Source of the DNA: JBEVMS01 sp040508515
Lineage (GTDB): Bacteria > Pseudomonadota > Gammaproteobacteria > Xanthomonadales > Rhodanobacteraceae
NCBI GenBank assembly: GCA_040508515.1
Contig: JBEVMS010000026.1
Span: 1-6,174 of the forward strand
DNA length: 6,174 bases
Reading direction: 5' to 3'
Each line of letters starts with the position of its first letter. Position 1 is the stretch's first letter. A program made the translations under genes and the position numbers. Of the stretch, positions 1-5,534 are shown piece after piece. The notes beneath the pieces are model-generated. The model was not told the DNA's origin. It did not search any database and saw nothing but the letters and a program-made list of their open reading frames with translations.

Positions 1-306
1 GTCCGCCATCATCAGCGGCCCACCTGCATCGGTCAGAAGCAGGTTTGGTTTCTTCTCAAGCTGGTCGGCGGCGAGGACGCGCTGCGCCTCGACGCCTGCG
101 ATAAACCGGAATTCGACATCTGGCGCTGGGTCGACTTCTGGTACCCGGCCGCGCATGTGGTCAATTTCAAACGGCAGGTTTACGAGCGTGCTTTACGGCA
201 TTTCGCTCCGCTGGTGGAGAGCATGCTGAGCGTGGAACTGGGTAATTTGCCACGGCAGGAGCCTCATCACCCTCCCGCCGGCAGTAACGGCCGTGAAGCG
301 GCCTAA
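1..306 (+). CDS. rppH: RNA pyrophosphohydrolase RppH (NudH), 3' part only
   Basis: The open frame runs in from the left edge and gives the last 101 residues of a Nudix hydrolase. The family removes pyrophosphate from the 5' triphosphate end of mRNA, starting 5'-end-dependent decay by RNase E; it also hydrolyses diadenosine polyphosphates. The visible part holds the blocks I associate with E. coli RppH: CIGQKQ followed by WFLLKLV near the start, then PEFD, WRWVDFWYP, and VVNFKRQVYERAL. The Nudix box itself lies upstream of the window and cannot be checked. The last 25 or so residues are a Pro/His/Gly-rich tail, as is common for the variable C-terminus of this family. The stop TAA is followed by a 42-nt gap to bfd with no terminator hairpin, so read-through is possible, although bfd appears to have its own promoter. 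Identification is firm; the start and active site are not visible. Confidence 0.95.
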   Translation, partial: VRHHQRPTCIGQKQVWFLLKLVGGEDALRLDACDKPEFDIWRWVDFWYPAAHVVNFKRQVYERALRHFAPLVESMLSVELGNLPRQEPHHPPAGSNGREAA

Positions 307-312
307 AACTTG

Positions 313-341
313 TTGACAGTAATTCGCATTTGCGTTCTCAT
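313..341 (+). promoter_or_regulatory. Candidate sigma70 promoter of bfd
   Basis: A perfect -35 hexamer TTGACA (313-318) is followed, after 17 nt, by TCTCAT (336-341), which matches the TATAAT -10 consensus at 4 of 6 positions. The predicted transcript start, about 7 nt past the -10, falls at 347-349, on or next to the bfd ATG (349). No Shine-Dalgarno sequence precedes that ATG, so the bfd mRNA could be leaderless or nearly so. The promoter is inferred from sequence only. Confidence 0.5.
314..328 (+). promoter_or_regulatory. Candidate Fur box over the bfd -35
   Basis: TGACAGTAATTCGCA matches the 7-1-7 Fur inverted repeat TGATAATNATTATCA (read on the minus strand as TGCGAATTACTGTCA) at 10 of 14 specified positions. 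The following bases (AATTCGCATTTGCG) also resemble Fur-site sequence. It covers the -35 hexamer, where a repressor would block RNA polymerase. This fits family knowledge that bfd genes are commonly induced by iron starvation through Fur. Not every half-site base agrees, so this is a candidate only. Confidence 0.45.
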
Positions 342-348
342 ACGCGCC

Positions 349-546
349 ATGTACATCTGTCTCTGCAATGCGGTTACCGATCACGACATTCGTCGTGCCG
401 CCGCCGATGGCGTGCATAACTTTGCCGAGCTACAGGCTCGCACCGGCTGCTCGGATTGCTGCGGCTGCTGCGAATCCGAAGCACGTGCCACGCTGAGCGA
501 AGCGGTGCAGACATGCGGCGCACGGTCGCGATTGGCGACCGCTTGA
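349..546 (+). CDS. bfd: Bacterioferritin-associated ferredoxin Bfd
   Basis: A 65-residue [2Fe-2S] protein of the BFD-like family, about the same length as E. coli Bfd (64 aa). In characterised systems Bfd binds bacterioferritin and passes electrons to its haem, so that stored Fe3+ is reduced and released when iron is scarce. The start MYICLC holds the first two cluster cysteines (C4, C6), and C38-G-C-C41 supplies the second pair at the same spacing as C38/C41 of E. coli. There are extra cysteines at 34, 37, 40 and 56, so the second motif reads C-x-x-C-C-x-C-C, richer than the classic NQCGKC form. The ATG at 349 is chosen because the family N-terminus begins exactly there; an upstream in-frame TTG (310) would start before the promoter and Fur box. 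No Shine-Dalgarno is visible. It lies directly upstream of bfr, its expected partner. Confidence 0.93.
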   Translation: MYICLCNAVTDHDIRRAAADGVHNFAELQARTGCSDCCGCCESEARATLSEAVQTCGARSRLATA

Positions 547-568
547 AGGTGTAGCCGGCATCCTACCC

Positions 569-609
569 GCGCTTGGCGGGATGGTAGTTGTTTGCATTCC
601 GCCAAGCGC
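569..609 (+). terminator. Strong 15-bp stem-loop between bfd and bfr (terminator or processing element)
   Basis: GCGCTTGGCGGGATG (569-583) pairs with CATTCCGCCAAGCGC (595-609): 14 Watson-Crick pairs and one G-U wobble, with an 11-nt loop (584-594). It begins 22 nt after the bfd stop. No T-run follows (CAGACCGACTG comes next), so it is not a canonical intrinsic terminator. It could attenuate read-through, protect the bfd mRNA 3' end, or be a processing site that sets the bfd:bfr ratio. The right arm also falls where the -35 of a candidate bfr promoter would lie, so as DNA it could be an operator. The structure is seen; the role is inferred. Confidence 0.5.
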
Positions 610-622
610 CAGACCGACTGCG

Positions 623-628
623 TATAGT
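623..628 (+). promoter_or_regulatory. Possible -10 element of a bfr promoter
   Basis: TATAGT matches TATAAT at 5 of 6 positions and would place the transcript start near 635, giving a leader of about 27 nt before the bfr ATG. At 16-18 nt spacing no good -35 hexamer exists (the sequence there is CGCCAA-like and part of the hairpin arm). An activator-dependent or weak promoter is possible, or the match may be chance. Confidence 0.25.
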
Positions 629-661
629 TCCGGCATCAGCATTTCAGCCGGAGCTAAGATC

Positions 662-1141
662 ATGAAAGGCGACCCCAAGGTCATCGAATTCCTCAACAAG
701 GTGCTCTACAACGAGCTCACCGCGATCAACCAGTACTTCCTGCATTACCGCATGCTCAAGGACTGGGGCTACAAGGAATTGGCCGATCACGAGTACAAGG
801 AATCGATCGAAGAAATGCGCCACGCCGATCATCTGATCGAGCGCATCTTGTTCCTGGATGGACTGCCCAATTTGCAGCATCTGGGCAAACTGCGCATCGG
901 CGAGAACGCCCTGGAAGCGCTCAAGGGCGATCTTGCGTTGGAATACGACGCCGTGAAGGATCTACGCGAGGCCATCGCCTGGAGCGAAGGCGTGGCCGAT
1001 TACGTCAGCCGCGACATGTTCAAAACCATCCTGCATGATGAGGAAGAACACATCGACTGGCTGGAAACCCAGTTCAGCCTGATTGGCGAGATCGGCCCGG
1101 AGCGCTACCTGCTGAGCAAGGTCGGCAGCCTCGGCAGCTAA
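662..1141 (+). CDS. bfr: Bacterioferritin (haem-containing ferritin)
   Basis: A 159-residue protein, essentially the length of E. coli Bfr (158 aa). The family forms a 24-subunit cytoplasmic shell that oxidises Fe2+ at a di-iron ferroxidase centre and stores Fe3+ mineral, with haem b held between subunit pairs. All expected ligands are at canonical positions: E18, E51, H54, E94, E127 and H130 for the di-iron site, and M52 for haem. Other family blocks are MKGDPKVIEFLNK at the start, NELTAINQYFLH, ERILFLDGLPNLQ, and DYVSRDM followed by DEEEHIDWLE. This is therefore the catalytic haem-binding type, not a degenerate subunit. The ATG at 662 is chosen for the MKGD start and the GGAG Shine-Dalgarno (650-653) 8 nt upstream; an in-frame ATG at 581 lies inside the stem-loop and adds non-family residues. 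It is preceded by bfd and followed 79 nt later by erpA. Confidence 0.98.
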   Translation: MKGDPKVIEFLNKVLYNELTAINQYFLHYRMLKDWGYKELADHEYKESIEEMRHADHLIERILFLDGLPNLQHLGKLRIGENALEALKGDLALEYDAVKDLREAIAWSEGVADYVSRDMFKTILHDEEEHIDWLETQFSLIGEIGPERYLLSKVGSLGS

Positions 1142-1179
1142 CGGGTCAAGCCGCAAACCGCACCATAGATCATGCCCCA

Positions 1180-1204
1180 GCCAGGTCGATGCACTTGACC
1201 TGGC
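1180..1204 (+). promoter_or_regulatory. Perfect 8-bp dyad upstream of erpA (operator or hairpin)
   Basis: GCCAGGTC (1180-1187) and GACCTGGC (1197-1204) form a perfect inverted repeat around a 9-nt spacer, ending 16 nt before the erpA ATG. It lies 39 nt after the bfr stop and has no T-tract, so intrinsic termination is unlikely. It could be a protein-binding site for erpA control or an RNA hairpin close to the erpA start. The right half overlaps TTGACC (1195-1200), a 5-of-6 match to a -35 box, but the -10 options downstream are poor. It does not clearly match the E. coli IscR type 1 or type 2 site as I know them. Confidence 0.4.
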
Positions 1205-1220
1205 GCAGATCGCGCCCAAT

Positions 1221-1598
1221 ATGAGCTCCATGGAAACCCTCCTCAGCATCCCCGATTACCGCACCAGTGGCGCCCCCTTGGTCTTTACCGAGGCGGCCGC
1301 GCACAAGGTCCACGAACTCATCCTCGAAGAGGGCAACCCCGAGTTGAAGCTGCGCGTGTATATCTCCGGCGGCGGCTGTTCGGGTTTCCAGTACGGCTTC
1401 AGCTTCGACGAGGCACAAGCCGAGGACGACCTGGCGCTGACCCGCGAAGGCGTCACCCTGCTGGTCGATCCGCTGTCGTTGCAGTACCTCAACGGCGCCG
1501 AGATCGACTACGCGGAGAGTCTCAGCGGCTCGCAATTCGTCATCCGCAATCCCAACGCGCGCACCACCTGCGGCTGCGGCTCGTCGTTTTCCACCTGA
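1221..1598 (+). CDS. erpA: A-type iron-sulfur carrier ErpA
   Basis: A 125-residue HesB/IscA/SufA-family protein. ErpA receives Fe-S clusters from the scaffold and delivers them to apo-targets, in E. coli including the isoprenoid enzymes IspG and IspH. The three conserved cluster-binding cysteines are present: C53 in SGGGCSGFQYGF, and C117 and C119 in NPNA followed by TTCGCGSSF. The signatures LKLRVYI, VDPLSLQYL, and YAESLSGSQF fit ErpA better than IscA. The N-terminus is about 10 residues longer than E. coli ErpA (114 aa). Two starts are possible, ATG 1221 and ATG 1230 (residue 4); neither has a convincing Shine-Dalgarno, and the first is reported as it gives the longer frame. nudC begins 9 nt after the stop, so the two are likely one transcript. 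Its position after bfd-bfr joins cluster delivery to iron storage. Confidence 0.96.
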   Translation: MSSMETLLSIPDYRTSGAPLVFTEAAAHKVHELILEEGNPELKLRVYISGGGCSGFQYGFSFDEAQAEDDLALTREGVTLLVDPLSLQYLNGAEIDYAESLSGSQFVIRNPNARTTCGCGSSFST

Positions 1599-1607
1599 CC
1601 GCAGCCG

Positions 1608-2582
1608 ATGTCCGCCGTGGTGACCGCGCCGGTCAATCTCTTCGGGGGATTGAGCCTTGAACTGGACCGCTGCGCCGAGCGCCGCGACGACGCGGCGTGG
1701 CTGACCGCCCAGCAGCAGCACCCACACGCACGCTACCTGCTGCTGGACATGCATGGCGCGGCGTATCTGGACGCCCAGCAAGAACGCTTGCGCTGGCTTA
1801 GTCTGGCCGACTATCAGCGCTGGCTGCCCGATGTGCCATGCAGCCTGATGGGCGTGGACAACACGGGCTGCCCCTATTTTCTGCTGGGTGTCGAACGCGC
1901 CGATCGCGCCGACACGCTGATGGCCAACTTGTCATGCCGACGCATCGGCCTGCGCGAGGCCGGGCTGCTGCTCCCCGCCTTCGAAGCGGCGCTGTTCGCC
2001 TATGCCAAGGGCCTGCTGCACTGGCAACGCGAAACACGGCATTGCAGCTATTGCGGCGCACCGTTGGTGCTGGTCGCCGCCGGGCACCGCCTGCGTTGCA
2101 CGGATCCGGAATGCGAACGGCTGCATTTTCCACGCACCGACGCGGCGATCATCGTGATCGTCGAACACGCCGATGCCTGCCTGCTGGGGCGCCAGCGCAG
2201 TTGGCCAGCGGGGCGCTATTCCACCCTGGCCGGCTTCGTCGAGCCGGGCGAATCGCTGGAAGACGCGGTGCGCCGCGAGGTCGCCGAGGAATCGGGCGTG
2301 CGGGTGGGCGAAGTGCAATACCACTCCTCGCAGCCCTGGCCGATGCCCGCCTCGCTGATGCTGGGCTTCACCGCCACCGCGCTGTCGACGACCATCGAAC
2401 TGCGCGACGACGAACTGGACGATGCGCGCTGGTTCACGGTGCCGCAGATTGTCGCCGGCTTGGCCGACGGCAGCTTCGACGTCCCCACGCCGTTGTCCAT
2501 CTCCTACCAGTTGATCGCGCACTGGTTGCGTCGCCGCGCCGGTTTGGAACTGGCCGAACTGATCGCTGCACGTCACCGCTGA
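1608..2582 (+). CDS. nudC: NAD(H) diphosphatase / NAD-capped RNA hydrolase NudC
   Basis: A 324-residue protein of the NudC/NPY1 Nudix subfamily, which cleaves NAD(H) to NMN(H) and AMP and in bacteria removes NAD caps from RNA. It has three parts. The variable N-terminal domain spans about residues 1-140. A zinc ribbon follows with C146 and C149 (CSYC) and C164 and C169 (CTDPEC). The catalytic domain holds the Nudix box G209-V231, a full match to GX5EX7REUXEEXGU with REVAEE at 223-228. The subfamily-defining motif SQPWPMPAS (241-249) is present, with Met where many members have Phe. It is longer than E. coli NudC (257 aa), the extra length lying in the N-terminal domain. The ATG is 9 nt after the erpA stop and has no clear Shine-Dalgarno, so translation may depend on erpA. 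Together with rppH at the left edge, two Nudix enzymes acting on RNA 5' ends flank the iron genes. Confidence 0.96.
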   Translation: MSAVVTAPVNLFGGLSLELDRCAERRDDAAWLTAQQQHPHARYLLLDMHGAAYLDAQQERLRWLSLADYQRWLPDVPCSLMGVDNTGCPYFLLGVERADRADTLMANLSCRRIGLREAGLLLPAFEAALFAYAKGLLHWQRETRHCSYCGAPLVLVAAGHRLRCTDPECERLHFPRTDAAIIVIVEHADACLLGRQRSWPAGRYSTLAGFVEPGESLEDAVRREVAEESGVRVGEVQYHSSQPWPMPASLMLGFTATALSTTIELRDDELDDARWFTVPQIVAGLADGSFDVPTPLSISYQLIAHWLRRRAGLELAELIAARHR

Positions 2583-2595
2583 GCCGCCGGCTCGC

Positions 2596-2601
2596 TACAA
2601 T
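2596..2601 (+). promoter_or_regulatory. Candidate -10 element of the ampE-like gene
   Basis: TACAAT, in the context GCTACAATC, matches the -10 consensus at 5 of 6 positions and lies 13 nt after the nudC stop. The start would be near 2608, leaving a leader of about 20 nt that contains the Shine-Dalgarno. The -35 region (around 2572-2578, TCACCG) is a poor match. A promoter here would let the membrane protein be expressed separately from erpA-nudC. Confidence 0.4.
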
Positions 2602-2627
2602 CACGATCTCGTAAAGGAGATCGCACC

Positions 2628-3494
2628 GTGGCCATCAGCCTGCTTGTCGTCCTGGTCGCTTTAGGCCTGCTGCATTTCATCCCCGAGCTGGCGCGCTGGC
2701 GCCATGACGGCTGGTTCCGCGGCTGGGTGGCGCGCTTGGGTGAACTCAGCGGAGCCAGCCGCATCCTGCTGACCTTGCTGGTCCCGGTGCTGGCCTGTTT
2801 GCTGATCGCCGGCTTGTTGCACAGCCTGCCGCTGGGTGATCTGTGGTGGCTGGTGTTCGCGTTGGCGGTGCTGCTCTACAGCCTGGGGCCACGTGAGCTG
2901 GAGAGCGACCTCAAAGCCATCGCGCGCGCCAATGACGACGTCAGCCGGCATGCCGCCGCGCAAGCTTTAGGTGAGCCCGGACAAAGCGTGCCGTGGGAGG
3001 GCCCGGCGCTGGTCGAGGCAGCCGCCTATGCCGCGCTGCGCCGACGTTTCGGCGTGCTGCTGTGGTTCTTCATTCTGGGCCCGGCGGGCGCGCTGCTGTA
3101 TCGGCTGGCGCAGAACTTGGGTCGCGATGACAGCCTGGCGCTGGACGCCAACAGCAGCGCCGGTGCGCGTTATGTCGCCAATGCCCTGGACTGGGTGCCA
3201 GCGCACCTGCTGGTGTTCACACTGGCCCTGGTCGGCCACTGGGAGGCGGTGATCGGCGCCTGGCGCCAATGGAATCGGCAGGCCGGTCGGGCCGGTTGGT
3301 ACGGCGCCGAACCGGGCTTTTTGGGTGCCGCGGCCGGTGCGGATCTGCACGCCGAGGTGGTCGGCGGCGATGGCTACACGCAAGACAGTCACGAGCCGCA
3401 GGCCGAACTGCAACGGATTGGCCACACCATGCTGCGCGCCCTGATCGCCTGGCTCGCGGTGGTCGCGCTGCTGGTACTGGCCAGTCTGATTTAG
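2628..3494 (+). CDS. ampE: AmpE-family inner-membrane protein
   Basis: A 288-residue membrane protein, close to E. coli AmpE (284 aa). It starts with GTG at 2628, chosen because AAGGAGA (2614-2620) is an excellent Shine-Dalgarno 7 nt upstream. Hydrophobic segments are visible at about residues 2-20, 48-70, 72-88, 140-160, 190-203 and 268-288. The family-typical block LDWVP (187-191), followed by a hydrophobic helix ending in ALVGH, matches the same region in E. coli AmpE, as does the hydrophobic extreme C-terminus. AmpE was named as a sensor-like partner of AmpD in beta-lactamase induction, but its biochemical activity is unknown. No ampD or ampC is visible here, so a role in beta-lactam response cannot be inferred from context. 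It is 45 nt downstream of nudC and converges with the acyltransferase gene. Family assignment is good; function is open. Confidence 0.82.
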   Translation: MAISLLVVLVALGLLHFIPELARWRHDGWFRGWVARLGELSGASRILLTLLVPVLACLLIAGLLHSLPLGDLWWLVFALAVLLYSLGPRELESDLKAIARANDDVSRHAAAQALGEPGQSVPWEGPALVEAAAYAALRRRFGVLLWFFILGPAGALLYRLAQNLGRDDSLALDANSSAGARYVANALDWVPAHLLVFTLALVGHWEAVIGAWRQWNRQAGRAGWYGAEPGFLGAAAGADLHAEVVGGDGYTQDSHEPQAELQRIGHTMLRALIAWLAVVALLVLASLI

Positions 3495-3659
3495 CCGGAA
3501 GCTGCACCCGGAATGTAACCGTCGTTGAGCCACGAGCGGCGGTGATTGTTTCGCGTCGTGCCTCGCCTGGCGCGGCATCGGGTTGATGCCGACCAGCGTG
3601 CCGCTGTATCGCGAGGACGCCGGCGCTTCAGCGCGGCCAGTGGCGCTCGCGGCGAACAC
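3495..3659. other. Convergent intergenic region with several hairpins
   Basis: This 165-nt gap separates the ampE stop from the stop of the convergent acyltransferase gene. I see no gene in it. It holds an imperfect stem CACGAGCG (3531-3538) with CGC-g-TCGTG (3552-3560), and a perfect 6-bp stem GGCATC (3574-3579) / GATGCC (3585-3590) with a 5-nt loop. Neither is followed by a T-run on either strand, so any bidirectional termination here would be non-canonical or Rho-dependent. The 3510-3590 stretch looks like a dispersed intergenic element rather than coding sequence, but only one copy is in the window. Confidence 0.35.
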
Positions 3660-5534
3660 TCAGGCCAGGTCACCACGCAGCGCACGCACGCGCGCTTCCA
3701 GCATCGCCGCGCTGGCTGACGCCGGCTCGATCGGCTCCGCGACGACCACCTCCACCCGCGCACGCAAACGCCGCGGCAGGCGACGGCGATGCAGCATCGA
3801 ATCGCGCCGACTCCACACGCTCCCCCACAGCCCGCGCAGCGCCAGCGGCACCACCGGCACCGGCCGGCGCGCCAGCACCTGCTCCAGCCCAAGGCGGAAT
3901 GACGCGATCGCGCCGTCGCGGGTCAGGCCGCCCTCGGGGAACATACACACCAGCTCGCCCTTGGCCAGCGCCGTGTCGATCGCCGCATAGGCCGCCTCCC
4001 GCATCGCCGGGTCTTCCTTGCGTCCCGCGATGGGAATGGCTCGCGCCACGCGGAACACGAACTTCAGCAGCGGAATATTGACGATCCGGTCGTGCATCAC
4101 GAAGCGCACCGGACGGCGCAGCGTAGCCATCAAAATCAGCGGGTCCATGACGCTGACGTGGTTGCACACCAGCAGCGCGGCGCCCTCGCCGGGCACCCGC
4201 TCCAGGCCATCGGCGCGGATGCGATACAGCGTGTTGACCAGCACCCAGGTGATGAAGCGCATCAGGAAATCCGGCACCCGGGTGAAGATGTACACCGCCA
4301 CCAGCACATTGAGCGCCGCGGTGATCAGGATGATCGCCGGCTCGCCCAAGCCCAGCGCGCCCAAACCCAGGCCGTAGCCGGCGGCCAGACAGATCAGCAA
4401 CGCGTTCAAGATATTGTTGCCGGCGATCACCCGCGACAGCGTTTCGCGCGGCGTGCGCGACTGCACGTAGGCGAACAGTGGCACCACGTAGAGCCCGGCG
4501 AAGGCGCCGATCAGGGTCAGGTCCAAAGCGACCCGCCAACTGCCCGCGGCGCGCAGGAAAGCCCACCAGTTCTGCCCGTGCACCGCCAGTTGCGCGGGCG
4601 TGGCGAAGTACAGATCGGCGCCGAACACGGTCAGCCCGAATGCGCCCAGCGGCACCAAGCCGATTTCCACCCGCCGATTAGAGAGCTTTTCGCACAACAG
4701 CGAGCCGATCCCGGTACCTAGCGAAAACAACGTCAGCGCCAGCGTATTGACCGAGCCGTCGCCGCCCAGGTGCAGACGGGTGTAGTTGGGCAACTGGGCG
4801 ACCATCACGGTGCCGAAAAACCAGAACCAGGAGATCCCCAGTACCGCGTTGAACACCTTGCGGTCGGCGCGGGTGATCGCCAGCACACGCGCGGTTTCGC
4901 TGACCGGGTTCCAGTTGAACGTGAGATCAGGCGCACTGGCCGGCGCGGCGGGAATCTTGCGACTGGCCGCATAGCCGGCCATCGCCACGACGAGGGTCAC
5001 GCCGGCGGCGGCCAGCGGCCCCGCGCCCGCCATCAGCATCAAGGCATTGCCGCTGATCATCCCCAGCAGGATCGCCATTTGCGTGCCCATCTCGACCAGG
5101 CCGTTGCCGCCGACCAGCTCGGTCGGAGCCAGCGCCTGCGGCAGGATCGCGTACTTGATCGGGCCGAACACCGTCGAATGCATCCCCATCAAAAACAACA
5201 CGATCAGCAGCAGCGCCAAGTGATGGCTATAAAAACCGTAAGCGGCCAACGCCATCGCGCCGATCTCGAACAACTTCACGTAGCGGATGATCCGGGTTTT
5301 CTCAAACTTTTCCGCTAGCTGCCCGGCGGTGGCAGAAAACAGAAAGTACGGCAGGATAAACAGCGCCGGCGCCAGATTGGCGTACAGCGATACCGCGCGG
5401 TCGGACAGCCCCATCTGGAACGCCGCCAGCATCACCAGCGCATTGCGAAACGCACTGTCGTTGAAGGCACCCAGGGCCTGGGTCCAGAAAAACGGCGCAA
5501 AGCGGCGACGGCCGAGCAACGAGAATTGACTCAT
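3660..5534 (-). CDS. LplT-like MFS transporter fused to PlsC-type acyltransferase
   Basis: A 624-residue two-domain membrane protein. Residues 1 to about 400 form an MFS transporter with many hydrophobic helices; the start FFWTQALGAFNDSAFRNAL, the loop GQLAEKFEKTRIIR and the block YAILPQALAP followed by GGNGLVEMGTQMAILLG resemble the lysophospholipid flippase LplT. Residues from about 425 to 610 are a PlsC/LPLAT domain with the catalytic H459-x4-D464 in NHVSVMD, a FVMHDR block, IPIAGRKED, and the motif FPEGG (532-536). The likely job is to bring lysophospholipids across the inner membrane and re-acylate them, as LplT plus Aas do in E. coli. The acyl-ACP synthetase domain of Aas is absent, so the acyl donor would come from elsewhere. 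The start is ATG 5532-5534, which overlaps the stop of the small upstream ORF (ATGA); a GTG at 5561 would add nine residues overlapping that ORF. There is no Shine-Dalgarno, which suggests coupled translation. Confidence 0.9.
   Translation of the reverse strand: MSQFSLLGRRRFAPFFWTQALGAFNDSAFRNALVMLAAFQMGLSDRAVSLYANLAPALFILPYFLFSATAGQLAEKFEKTRIIRYVKLFEIGAMALAAYGFYSHHLALLLIVLFLMGMHSTVFGPIKYAILPQALAPTELVGGNGLVEMGTQMAILLGMISGNALMLMAGAGPLAAAGVTLVVAMAGYAASRKIPAAPASAPDLTFNWNPVSETARVLAITRADRKVFNAVLGISWFWFFGTVMVAQLPNYTRLHLGGDGSVNTLALTLFSLGTGIGSLLCEKLSNRRVEIGLVPLGAFGLTVFGADLYFATPAQLAVHGQNWWAFLRAAGSWRVALDLTLIGAFAGLYVVPLFAYVQSRTPRETLSRVIAGNNILNALLICLAAGYGLGLGALGLGEPAIILITAALNVLVAVYIFTRVPDFLMRFITWVLVNTLYRIRADGLERVPGEGAALLVCNHVSVMDPLILMATLRRPVRFVMHDRIVNIPLLKFVFRVARAIPIAGRKEDPAMREAAYAAIDTALAKGELVCMFPEGGLTRDGAIASFRLGLEQVLARRPVPVVPLALRGLWGSVWSRRDSMLHRRRLPRRLRARVEVVVAEPIEPASASAAMLEARVRALRGDLA

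Noticed and set aside
310..348. TTG start that would extend bfd by 13 residues
   Set aside because: It lies inside the candidate promoter and Fur box, and the family N-terminus MYxCLC begins at the ATG at 349.
581..661. In-frame ATG that would extend bfr by 27 residues
   Set aside because: It falls within the stem-loop, has no family similarity, and the ATG at 662 has a good Shine-Dalgarno and the MKGD start.
1180..1204. SoxR/MerR-type or IscR operator identity for the dyad before erpA
   Set aside because: The half-sites and spacing do not match the consensus sites I know for these regulators; kept only as an unassigned dyad.
1170..1781. 203-aa open frame on the minus strand across erpA and nudC
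   Set aside because: Antisense shadow of two well-supported genes, with low-complexity composition and no recognisable motif.
1838..2614. 258-aa open frame on the plus strand inside nudC
   Set aside because: Very Arg/Ala-rich out-of-frame shadow of the clear NudC gene, typical of high-GC coding sequence.
2967..3659. 230-aa open frame on the minus strand over ampE and the convergent gap
   Set aside because: Antisense to a gene with a strong Shine-Dalgarno and family motifs; no domain seen, and it would overlap the transporter-acyltransferase 3' end only through open noise.
4092..4721. 209-aa open frame on the plus strand opposite the transporter-acyltransferase
   Set aside because: Gln/His/Arg-rich antisense shadow; the minus-strand frame holds the conserved HX4D and transporter motifs.
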